DNA of 64,000 nucleotides from contig NC_081415.1 in the NCBI RefSeq assembly GCF_030272615.1, positions 509,363,373-509,427,372 on the forward strand, written 5' to 3'. Made by a program: the position numbers and the translations under genes. The notes beneath the pieces were generated by a model. It ran no database searches and had not been told where the DNA came from. It saw nothing but the letters and a program-made list of their open reading frames with translations. Positions 11,429 through 22,900 of this stretch are shown one piece after another; the stretch's first letter is position 1; the number at the start of each line of letters is the position of its first letter. This stretch comes from Cryptomeria japonica. Its lineage: Eukaryota; Streptophyta; Pinopsida; Cupressales; Cupressaceae.

Positions 11429-12640
11429 GCATTAAGGGAGGGCAATTGGAAATTTGAATTTTGAAATCTAAGTTGCAAAATAACTGAATAATGCAAAATT
11501 CTAGGAAAATGATTACCCAATTAGATGAACAAATTAATTGAAAGAGGAATAATGCAATCTCCTAGGAAATTGAAAATTATCCAAAGGTGACTGAATTTAA
11601 AATTAGGGCCTAGTGAAAACGACTTCTTAATTTTAAAATTGAAAATTGAGAGGGAAAATTAAATTGAAAATTAGGGTTGTGCAAAACTAACCTCTTAATT
11701 TTAAAAAAATTGAAATCTTGAAATATTGCAGAAATCAATTTAATTTTAAAAATCAGGGTGTATTTAATTAACCACTTAATTTTAAAATTTAAATTGAAAA
11801 TGTTGAAATTTAGATTTGTTTTCGACCTTAGGGTGACCTAAAATCAATAAAATTTCATAAATCTCTGGAATTGGACAGCAAAATACAGTCGAAATAGGCT
11901 TCTAAAATTTGTGGAGAAAAACTCAGGACCAGGTAGCTAGCTACCTGGTCCGACCAACATTTTAACAAATTTTTTGGGAAGCAAGATATTGTGATTTTAA
12001 TGCAAATTCCAGAAGGATATGGAAATTAGAGATGTCTAGATATGTGAAATAAGGCCTTGAAAGTTGAAATAGGACACACTAAGGATGTTTAATAAAATGA
12101 TTAATTGAAAGAAAGAAATAAAAAAGGGCCCTCTTAAGGTTAAGGGCCAACATTTATGAGCTTTAGATCTAATTAAATTGATAAAATGCGTAAAGGTAAA
12201 TTTGAAATTGCACAAGATTAATTTAAATTTAAAAATTAGGGTTTGTTGCATAAACTGCTTAATTTTGAAAGTTTAAATTTGAAAATTTGAATTTTGAAAT
12301 TGAAGCAACAATTCAAATTTGAAAATTAATTCAAGATCTACATAATCCACAAGTTCAATTTTAAAATGAAAAACTAGGGTTTTTTATTTAACCACTTAAT
12401 TTAAAAAATTAAACATGTAAATGAAAACTTGAATTGTAAAATTGAAGAGTTCTCAGATCTAAAACAATCAATCCAATTTAGACAAATCACAAGCTCAATT
12501 TTGAATCTGAAAAATTAGGGTTTTTGTGAATTCAACCTCTAAATTTTTTTAAATCGCAAGGAAATTAAACTTGTAATTGAAAAGTTGAATTTAAATAACA
12601 TACACTCAAATATGGAAACACAAATTAGAATTAAGGGTGT

Positions 12641-12658
12641 AAGGAGTCGGGTTCACCA
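12641..12658 (-). other. Candidate primer-binding site of the TR-GAG-like element
   Basis: On the minus strand this reads TGGTGAACCCGACTCCTT, three bases after the 5' LTR end. TGG at the start is expected because tRNAs end in CCA. I cannot assign the tRNA with confidence. Confidence 0.5.
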
Positions 12659-12661
12659 AAA

Positions 12662-13780
12662 TGCAATGGGGAAAATTAGGTGACTTGGCAATTTGCAACA
12701 ATGAAGGAGAAATCACCAAATCACCTATTTTTGTTTGGAAGAGATGATGCCTTTACATTCAAAAGAGGGAGTAAATCCACTAGATTCAGTCACTAATCAT
12801 ATTAGGATTGAATACTAAGTAGATTGATTGAAATGAAATATGTTTGACCTATTTTGTAAGTTGAGTAGGTGAATTAAAACTAAGTGCTGAAAATGAAGAC
12901 ATATATGAGAAAATAGTGAGTTACAGATTCGGGATTTCGTCATGCACTTGGATCCGAGAAGTTTGAGATGATTCGGAGCTGCTCTACAAAATCTACCAAA
13001 AGTAGCAAGGACCGTGTGTCCGGACCAGGACACCCACCCTCTTGGTTCTCTGAACTTTCCGGGTGTCGAAAAAGGTTCTTTTGTCTCTACAAATAAAGCT
13101 TAATTCCAGAGGTACAATTGCACACCTTCTTCCTGCACATAGAAGGAAAGGGAAATGTGTTGGGAATAGGGGCTTACCTTTAGGTCAAACCCCACTTTTG
13201 GAATTAACCAAGTGGTTGAAATAATGTAATTGAAATGACTGAAAGTAGAAATCCTCCTCTTTGAGGGGATGTTGAATTGACTGAAAATGAAATACTTATA
13301 CCTCCTTGTGAAGCTTTGTTTACCTCCACATGGAATTATGACTTCATGAATTAGAATGTTGATCTCCTGTTGAATGCTTGAAATCTTGACTCTATTGCTG
13401 CTCCAAAGCTTGAAGGAAGATTGAAAATGTCCAATTGCTCTTGAATGCTTGAATGCTTGAAGACCTCTTGAATTATCTTCTTCTTCCTTTCTCTTTTTCT
13501 CCATCAAGTGAGAGGGGAAATCCCTCTTATATCCTCGCCTATAGGATGAATTAATTAATTTTCCAACATAAGCCGACATAGAGGGGTGGGTGTCATGCCC
13601 TTGTGCTACCTTATTTTGGGGCAAGATCAAGGTGGTAATGTGGTGCACATTTGAGCTAAATGATGTTTTTGACATGTGTGAGCATAATCGGATCTTCGAT
13701 CAGGCCAAGGGGCACAAACACTAAGGCAAAGACCCAAATGTGATCGAAAATTGCAAGGGGTGTATTTTTAGGACGATACA
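12662..13780 (-). repeat. 5' LTR of the TR-GAG-like element
   Basis: Upstream LTR in element orientation, partner of 5871-7053. It is about 64 bp shorter, mainly because of a gap near 13585 where the other LTR has extra sequence. The 191-residue minus frame inside it (13100-13675) has no domain and is not conserved as a frame in the partner LTR. Confidence 0.88.
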
Positions 13781-13785
13781 CCACC

Positions 13786-16487
13786 ACTGATCGATATCAA
13801 AAATCTATTAAATCAATCTTCTTTCATCAAATCATCATTACCAAGCATTATCATTACTCAGTTAGGAATCTTATCAATCTGCATTCATCAATAATAAACA
13901 ATCGCATTATTCGAGCTTTCATGCGATCATGTTGCCAAAATAGTGCTAAGATGCAATTCTAAGAGCAACACTACCATACATCATGAAGGCCAAGAAGAGC
14001 AATGGAGGTAACATTGGCGCTTTCTTGAAAGGTATAATTGTTTATGTTCATTTGATTTCATGCATTGCATTTATATATTTCTCCAATTGTTTTGACATTG
14101 TGAGAAATAGTGTATTTCTAGGGTTTGTGGTTGCTTGTTTATGTTCACATTGATTTTCCATTTCTGATTTCTTACAATTGTAACATGAAATGGTGAATAT
14201 AGCACCAGTCAAAACATTACAAGCGTTACAATGGCCTTTTGCATGTTTCAAATGGATTTATATCATGCATTTGTGGATGATTAAATATGTTTTGTACATT
14301 GTAGTCATTATTTTGGTGCATATGAATGTACAACTATTGTCCTTGTGTTCCCAATTAGCTATTCATTTTGATACACGTGGTCTCAATACCTAATGAATAG
14401 GCACCAATTCAAACATGAGCCAATCTCACACCATTTAAATCAAAAAATAAATGAGTACTATAGGAGTAGGTTTTTGTGCATTTGTAACCCGATGGTATAA
14501 CTAAAGAAACCATCATCAAGGTTATATGCACTATCATATAATTAGTATAGGGATTATATGCAGCCAATTGTTCTTATTTAGTGAGTCTTTGAGACTAAGG
14601 CATGAAGTTGGGTTTGGTAGCAAATGTTTATCACTTGTATGTTTTGTGTGAGTTCAATACATATTAAGGTTTACCCCTAGGAACACCCTCCTAAGTTTAA
14701 GTGAGCTCAAAACATAGGAGATATAATTCACTATCATAAAGTTGACCTTCAACCCTCCACGATTTGTCGATGAGCTGATTTCACTTGCATGACAACAACC
14801 TTGACCTTGAAAGCGAGATTTTCTTCAAGTGCGTGCAATGGTTTTGGGACCTAATTGACTCTTTTAACTATCACTCACATTGTCTTGCTCCCATGCACTC
14901 ATGTCTTTTCCAAACCTGATGAATTAGAAGTGTTCCATTCATTATTGGGAGAATGACAAATCCCCTTTTTGTTGTTACCCCATCATATTATATGAAACAT
15001 GCCAAACCACCGCAAGCATAAGAATAAATCTAGCATACCACAAACAAAACTCTCATGACACGTCCAATATAGTTGTCAAATGCAAAACTGCTTTGAGAAG
15101 AATGCAAGCACTACCTCTTGTTTCTAGCAATCTTGCCATCATACAAAACATGATTAATTTTAGATATATTTATAATGAGTACCCATATGTTTGATGGTCA
15201 TTTTGTTCATCATCTTTATGGATCAAATAAGAGAAAGAAATTAAATAGATTCAAGCAAAAGAAAATCAAACCAAACAAACCATGTATATTGCTTTAAACA
15301 CCTTAAGTTCTTTTGACATCTCAAAACATATGTTTAGTTCCTACCTAGAACTATAGCAATCGCATTGTTTTTAATATGTTATTATTGTGTATGTTTTTAA
15401 CAATTACGTTACAAAAAAATTTCATATGCAAAAAAATATTAATTTTCCTGAAGTTTAGATTCAATTTTTTTTAAATAAACAGGTTTAAAAAATTATTTAT
15501 TTTTAATTTCACTAGCTAAAATCATTCAAGTTATGAATCATTAAAATAATATAATTGGTTCAAAAAATAATCATTTATTTTTATTTATAGTTATATTAAA
15601 AAAAAATCATTAGTTTATATTTAAACATACAAAATATGAATCAGTTATTTTCTTTTATTTTAATAATATTTTATGAACGCAGTTAGCCTTTTTTATCTTA
15701 TCTGTTGCTTGGTTTGATCTTTGTCAACTCAGGCAAGAAACTTTTAATTTTGCTATTGTATACGATGAAATTTGAAAGATTGAAACTATTGCAAAACCAT
15801 AAAAGATCCAACCACATAAAATCCTAGTTCCACAAACAAGATTCCACCATACACCAATGAAGAGCCTATAACATGCAAATCACAACAAAAATAGAAAGAT
15901 TATACCATTCACATGTTTAGTAGAGTTTAATCTCCATTATTTTCTATCTCCATTGATCTTGTTTGATGTATTTGCTCTCACATTTTGTATCGTGCACAAG
16001 AGTTCAACAAAAAACGGATTGTGGTTGTGAAGCCACTTAATCACAAGAAGGCTTGATTGCATATGTCATTAAGATTGTAAAAGGATAAGAGTATCTTTTT
16101 ATTTAGAAGACACCTTAAGAAATAGAGGGATAAGAGTAAGAGGTAAACGGATAAATGGTCAGCTAGGATTAAATAGGTAGAAGAAACAATAAAATATAAA
16201 AGGGGTAGAGGAAAATTAAGAGATAAATGACAAATGTTATGGATGGAAAAAGCTAATGAATTAATTAAATAAATGAAGATCTATTTAATTAATAAAAAAA
16301 ATGGAATCAATTAAATAAATAAAAATTTAAATAAATAAATAAAAATATTTATTTAAATAGAGAAAAACTAGAAGAGGATAAATGAATTAATTAAATAAAT
16401 AAAATATTTATTTAATTAGGACGAGTGAGCTATGTTGTTAAAACTACTTTATTTTATTAATTTGAATTATATTTTCGCCACCTTTGG
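13786..16487. other. Gene-free region with old AT-rich repeats
   Basis: I see no supported gene. Around 13990-14040 there is a short ATG-led open stretch of unknown meaning. From 15400 to 15680 and from 16235 to 16440 the DNA is dominated by TTAATTAAATAAATAA-like runs. The rest shows neither coding bias nor terminal repeats that I can pair. Confidence 0.5.
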
Positions 16488-17176
16488 GCCAAGCCAGTTG
16501 AGCCTTGCCTCATGCTTCACAGGCTGCTTATTTATTTCTTAGATGGCGACCCTAGAGTTCCTGAAACTGTGATGCATATTTTTTTTGAATGTTTGTTTGC
16601 TAAGGAGGTGTAGAAGATGTTGGCATTTCTATTAATACAAAAATCATTAATTGGGAATGTGTGGTGATATATATGTCAGGTCTTTCAAAAAAATGCTAAT
16701 GTCTTTTGGTCTGTGCTCTCATCTATAATATTGTGGTCAATTTGGAAATTTAGAAATAACGATTTTTTTAGTGGCATTGAAAGATTGCTTACGGAGTCTC
16801 TTAGAGACTTATATTTCACAATGTCTCTTGGCAGGTTACGATTGTCATGAAGATTTCAAGGAAGAAATTTGAGCAGCTGGTTGGGGATGGACAGGTTAGG
16901 AAGTTTTCGTGGGAGCTTTTACACAGCTATACTCGGAAGAGATCCACAGAGGAAAGAAATGTGTTTGAGGTTGGGCTATCCAATTTCATTGCAGAGCTTG
17001 ATGAGAAGAGGAAGACCCCAGTTGCTGTTGCAGCAGTGAACATTCCAAAGGCCATCCCTCTCCCTGAATTTGCAAGAAAGAAACAGATTTGGATGAAGGA
17101 CAGCATGGGTGGATTGCATGGATGGATGCTGAAGAGGGCAACACTCTTCTTGAGTAATCCCAGTACTAGATGTTGA
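16488..17176 (+). pseudogene. LINE (non-LTR retrotransposon) C-terminal remnant
   Basis: Positions 16560-16620 encode E-T-V-M-H-I-F-F-E-C-L-F-A-K-E-V, the H/C core of the reverse-transcriptase zinc-binding domain at the end of plant LINE ORF2. It is followed 100 bp later by a V-F-W-S-V-L and I-L-W-S-I-W-K-F-R-N-N stretch, which is also typical. In-frame stops interrupt it (after EV, and after NVW). The 109-residue frame at 16847-17176 follows in another frame. It is lysine- and tryptophan-rich and matches no family I know. It may be the LINE tail. The polymerase itself is absent, so this is a 5'-truncated dead copy. Confidence 0.65.
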
Positions 17177-19890
17177 CATCACTCCTTTTGAGTACTCTCT
17201 CTTGTAATCTAATTTTGTTCATGGCAGCCATATGGACTGAGACATTATGTTGAGAAATTCGATTTTGACTACTCAGTTGAGCTTTGAGTATATGCTTTGT
17301 AATTACTGATATACTGTGTATAGACAGTTAATCTACTTCTACTCCTCCATTATCTTTAATATAGAAAATATATATATGAATTATTGGTCTAGCTCCTTGT
17401 CTAACAAAATAAAAATAAAAATTTATATACGCAGTTCATAACTCAAGAATCTTTTGAAACTGGTGAATTATGCAGCGAATCCTCTGCTTTTTCATGCTGT
17501 AACTATCTTGTTTCTCTGGTTTTTCTTGGATGCCAAGACTATCTCTTCCAATTCTCTGACTTAGTGCAACAAAAATCATGTTGTCGCTATTTTTCTGTCA
17601 TGGTTTCTGAACATTAGCATTGCTAGTGTCTTACTGTTTAATACAAATGTTTTTGGGATCCACTGACAACAAAATAAATGTGCAAACTGTAAATATCCAT
17701 CACTGCCTCTCTCTGAAGATGGCCTTACCACAGGCTTTAGTGAACAGCCACTACTTGTGCACAATATGCAAGGTCATCTATCATTATCTAAATCACCATT
17801 GCTTTGCTTAGAGCTGACTAAGTTCTTTCTAGGTATGGTAGAGTTTTGGTGCATTGATTGAACTTGAGACTGATATGAACACTAGAAACATAACCATTGG
17901 CCATTTTGAATAATTTGCACTCCATAGCATTCTTAGCCAGTATCAATTACTATTGTGCCTTAATACACGGCTCCTACAGTGATTAATCTACAACTTTTAC
18001 TTTTGTATTCATAACATAAAAGTGTGTTGAAAACAAATTAGGCTTAAAGCCATCATGTCACGACTCTTATTTGTCCTTAATTATGTATTGTATATAGTTT
18101 TGTGAGCAGGCCATTATTTGTTAGCATTATATGAGCCACACACCCTCACAGTCTTCTTATGCCCATTGATATTCTGTCTTCCCATCCATATTCCCTCTCG
18201 GACCATCCTGAGATCATAAATTATTCTTAACTCTCTGTTTCCAGTGCACTCGACAGAAAAAACTTAAGTGCACGTCCTTTAGTGGAGACCCTTCCTTGAT
18301 ATGCATACAGATTTGGATTATCAATTAAATTATTGTTAAGAAAAATGGCCAGTATCGTATACGAGTGATCTAGTAAGAGTGGTATCTTGTCTACTTAGTG
18401 GTTTCCCTAAAGTAAAGCTTATCAATGTGACCATGAAATTATTATTTGTTTGCAGAAACACCTCCATCAAAAGACCATTCTACAAAGCAGTTAGAAATTC
18501 AGTTTTAACTGTTTCGCATAAGAAACTTTTCTATTATTTGGACCAAGATCATTGACATTTGGCTACTTCAACAATGGATGTGATCGAGTACTTGTCAACA
18601 CACAATGCAAGTGTTTTTCAATTACCATGTTATTGACAGATAAAATCTAGCAATAAATATTTTGCAGCTCAATTAAAAGGATCATATTGCATCCATTTTG
18701 ACCACAACATTATGTTGTTCCAAGATTCTCAACACCAAAGAGTAGTATAGTGCAGAGCAAGAGGGATCCACAAATAAAAGTACCAGTGATTCAACAACCA
18801 AAATCAGAATTGAATCATCACAATTCCTCCGAAGGCTTTTTCATATATCCTCTTTGCTTCCTGTTTACATGTGATTAGACATGTTGAAAAAAAAATCACA
18901 ATGAAAGGACTAATACAAGACTCCAAAATGCTATGATGTAAACACTACCTCATGATGTACAATCTAAACATGAAAAGGGATCTTCCCAAGCACTCGTAGT
19001 TACTGTAAAGAAAGATATAAGATATATGGCAACGCTCCCATTAGCTATGATGATGGGTTCGCAGTAGATATTCTGGCAATGCTCCCATTATAGCTATGAT
19101 GATGGGTTTGCACTTGCAGTGGATATTCTGAGCCCAATACAGAATACCTGCATCACAATGGCATAAATGATAAAATGTAGCATTATTCAAATTTCAAAAT
19201 CCATTTACTAAGTCTAATGAATTGCAAAATGCTTTAATATTACTATGGGTGTAATGATGTGTTATATTTGAAATAGTGTCGAAGACTTGAAACAATGGTA
19301 TTACAATTAAAACACCATGTTTGTTGTACAGGGAGAAGAAGTAGAACAAAAGAAGATCTCAAATTCATAGGGGCATTAAAGTAGAGAGAGTTTTGTTAGA
19401 GATTGAAGGGAGGTGCTCGTCAGAAATAGTCATAGAAAATATTAGGTTTTTTCAGTTTTTACTTATTTGGCCCTTCGAATATGATGTCTATAATAGAGGA
19501 ATTGATTCCTCATTGCATGTTGCATACTGCTACTTTGTTTGAAAAAATATCAGGATCAAATTTTATACAAATGCCCCAGGAACGCAAATAGATTTTTGTC
19601 AGAAATAAATATGAGGCGATGACAGTAATCAAGTTTCTGATGGAAAATCCAAGATTTAACATTAGCATAACCCAAAACTATATGGGCAAGAGGTTAGAAA
19701 ATATAATAAGTGAATGCCAACAAATGAGTTTTTTAGCAAGTGAAAGAGAGGTTTTCAGTAATGTGACATACCAGCAAACATCTCGAGAAGACAAAACTCC
19801 AGCCTCAAAAAATAACCTCGTATAGAGAGGCAACTGCAGCTGCTAAAATATTGAGCTTCTTGTGCAGTATAGATTGCCGATTAACAAGCA
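17177..19890. other. 3' flank of the TFIIB-related gene, no other gene seen
   Basis: The part nearest 19890 should hold the 3' untranslated region of the minus-strand gene, but I cannot place a polyadenylation site with confidence. A tandem duplication of about 50 bp lies at 19028-19130, with units starting GGCAACGCTCCCATT and GGCAATGCTCCCATT. The remainder has no coding signal that I trust. Confidence 0.45.
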
Positions 19891-19959
19891 TCAAAGCCCA
19901 GCCATACTTATCCATGGATAAGCATTCCCATCCTTTTGAAGCATGGACATCAAAGCAAC
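19891..19959 (-). CDS. PTF2: PTF2-like exon J, terminal coding exon
   Basis: TATGTTAG acceptor, then 22 codons ([22 protein letters not shown]) and a TGA stop at 19891-19893. A different frame of the same stretch stays open for longer, but only the frame given is in phase with exon I. The intron between I and J is 173 bp. Confidence 0.65.
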   Translation of the reverse strand, partial: VALMSMLQKDGNAYPWISMAGL

Positions 19960-22900
19960 CTAACATAATAAGATGATTAACAGCAAGAGTATTAAGTACA
20001 ATATTCTAAATACACTGAGAAATAAAGAGCACACAAAGGGGATAGGCATTTGCATCATAAAGGATCAGGTAATGTCAATGGAGTGTTAGAGATAAAACCC
20101 TATATCAAGGAAAGTATATTTTAAGTATTCACCTCTCCTTTACTACGGAAATACTGCTGCAGATCATCATCAGATATAACTTCATCCGATTTGAATACAT
20201 GCAGATCTAGCAGAGCACTATAGTGGCCATCTTCAATTTGATTCTCATCTGCCTACATGTGCAACACAAATATGAGAAAATTTAAACTGAATTTAACAAG
20301 CAATCAACAAATTATACTTTAAAGGTGCCAAAACAACGAAAAAAAAATTGAAAAAAAAACTGTCTTGGTAAATTGAGCATGCTCAATGTCCATAAACAGC
20401 TCAACAAGACAAAATTTACATCTTCTCTGAAAAGGGTAGGCTCCAACAGCTGATCGGATTTGTTTTTTATTTTTTAGAGTAGGTTTTATTAACATGTAAA
20501 AATATGCAAACACTGAAGTATTAAAATGCTTTAAATCTAGCAAAACTTATAAATCACACACATATTTAGCAGAGCACAAAGATTAATTGACTTAAGTGAT
20601 TTAAAAGGAAAATATTATAAAGTCACTTTATAAAAGTCTTTTAAATGTTATATTTGGTTGGAAATTAAAAGTATCTTCAAGAAAGTTATATGGGAAAATA
20701 TAAAAGGTGATTTGAAAGCTCATTTGCATATGTTGGATTTTCATTTCTATTTTGTGGAGACTTGAAGCTTTCAAGGAGAGAAAACCCTATGATGGACTCC
20801 CTTGGGAATTGATTTTGGTACTGAGATATCTACCCAAGCTGATTACAGGTGGAATCAAACAGGTTTCACACAGGATCATAAGCAATTGAAGTTGGGATAA
20901 ATTTTTGAAGGTTTGCAGGCAAAAAAAATTTTATTATTTCTCCGATTTTGAGTTAAGATTTATCATATTGATTGAATTTTGAAAGCCATTTCCAGTGATT
21001 TCCAGGAGAAGAATCTTGGACACCATTGCATGTGAATATGCTAAATCGATATGCCAAAGGATGCTAGGCATAGGTTTTAAAAATGACAGTGCAGAATGTT
21101 AGAATTGTTAAGTGGCTAAGAAACCATGTCTAGCGTAAGAATTGGGGGCAGATTCAAGGCATTGGGCGCACTATTTGTTGTTCGACTTCACCTTATTAGG
21201 TTGACGTGAGAACAAGTTTGAGTTATTGCTGGACATGGGTCTGTATTTATTTTGCTGTTGGGAATACTTTTACATGGCTGGAGTAAGAATTATAGCAGCA
21301 AGGAGAAGGGTGTGGAACTTATAATAGCTGATTATGAGCATCGGGCGATAACTTGAAGACTCAAAAATTAGCTTAAGGCTTGGCGTTAGGGTTTGGTTGA
21401 AGTAGAGTTTGCAAATTCTGCAAGTACTCTCTGAGTTCCTGAGTACTCTCTGTTTTTTTTTGCTGGGCGAGTTTTCACCAGTTTAACTTGCATTTTTATA
21501 GATGCAAAAAAACATGGGTAAAAATGTCGATGCAAGTAAAACATTGGTTAAAATGCATTTTTCACATGTTTTTGCTATAAAACCATGCATTTCTTCTTTC
21601 AAGATGCCAATTTTTAATTTAATACATTTTGTAATTGAATTTAACAAAAATATATGTTTCTTTAAGAGATTTTAATTTTTAGTACTTTCTGAGTTGCCGA
21701 GTTTTTGCTGAGTTTTTGTCGAGTTGAAAATTTTGGGCTTGCCAAGCATTCTCCGAGTCTTTGTCTACACGCTATTAGTTGATGGATTGTGACCTCAAAC
21801 AAATGTTGGCTGTATAATCAAGTCAGAAATTGTATCGCTGTTATTATTTAGTATGAACAAGAAGTTTGTAAACCTCTTAATGATAAATGGTAATCTTTGG
21901 AATAGATAGCAAATTTTGATGTATTATTTAAAATACTTTATGAATGATGAACGTATTGAAGACTTGTTCCAAATCATGAGAAACATTTACCAAACATATT
22001 GCAATCAGAAAATTCCTTAATCAATGTGCACATGAATTGTTTGATGGAATGCCCATGCTATAAAATTGTGAAAAGTGGCACAATTTTGGCATAGGAAATT
22101 GACTCAAGTCAAATAATCCACTGGATCAGTCGCAGATTGAAAAGGAAACTTCTCTTGCAGATTTGTTTGCTGAAAGAGCTACATGCAACCTAAGTCACAG
22201 GATATGGCGATTTTCATGGATGAGGTTCGAATTTAATTGAATTTCAAACTTCTATAAAAAAAATCGAATTTCCTCTATAAAGCACTGCTATCCGCCTCTA
22301 AACACAACTCAGCTGGTCGTGGGTATTCTTTGTATATTCTTTGTATATGCTTTGTATCAATTGGGTCATGGGTGTCTGCAACTGCTGGGTCGCCCTCGGA
22401 TTTTGTCCAACAAGGGTCGCTATTCTGATAATTTATTAGAAGTATACATATATTTAAAAATAAACAAAATTATAGAAGGCGAATTTTATCCGAATTTTTT
22501 TTCGAATTTTTCCCTTGTCGAATTTCATCTGAATTTCATGGCTGTCGAATTCGAATTCGAATTCGAACCTTGTGACTTAGCATGCAACATGGGTGATAGG
22601 GATGATCAACAAAATCCTAGTATTATACAAATTTTAAATTAGCCAGCTAGAGTACAATGATAGTTGCTTTAGTTGATCACTCAGACAATGCAAAATAATA
22701 ATGGCAATAATGGAAACAACGTCAACCAAAGAGAGGGAATTAAGACTAATATTCTGATTAACAACTCCAAAGCAGCTAACAACTCCAAGACCTCTAATGC
22801 TTGATTTCTCAAAAACACCACCAAGGTAAAAAGTAAGAGAGCAAAAAGAGGCTAAAGGTTTTGTAGATTATTTAAGGGTGTATCAATCATTGGGTGATGA

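Larger units (their letters stand above)
5871..13780 (-). mobile_element. Complete LTR element with gag but no polymerase (TR-GAG-like)
   Basis: Two LTRs of about 1.1-1.2 kb (5871-7053 and 12662-13780) in the same orientation begin TGTA/TGCA and end TACA. The element is flanked by a perfect CCACC duplication at 5866-5870 and 13781-13785. On the minus strand the order is 5' LTR, a candidate primer site at 12641-12658, gag, a protease-like and proline-rich region, a purine tract at 7054-7068, and the 3' LTR. No reverse transcriptase, RNase H or integrase motif is visible in the 5.6-kb interior. It was probably mobilised by enzymes of another element. It fits the class called TR-GAG. Gag features suggest a Ty3/gypsy origin. 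Confidence 0.88.

Noticed and set aside
13100-13675. 191-residue minus-strand frame
   Set aside because: It lies wholly inside an LTR, has no domain, and the partner LTR does not keep the frame.
16847-17176. 109-residue plus-strand frame as an independent gene
   Set aside because: It follows the decayed LINE zinc-binding region on the same strand, and I see no promoter, splice sites or known domain. I kept it as part of the LINE remnant.
19830-19959. Alternative longer frame across the terminal exon ([13 protein letters not shown]...)
   Set aside because: It is out of phase with exon I by one base. Only the frame ending at TGA 19891-19893 joins properly, although a cDNA would settle it.
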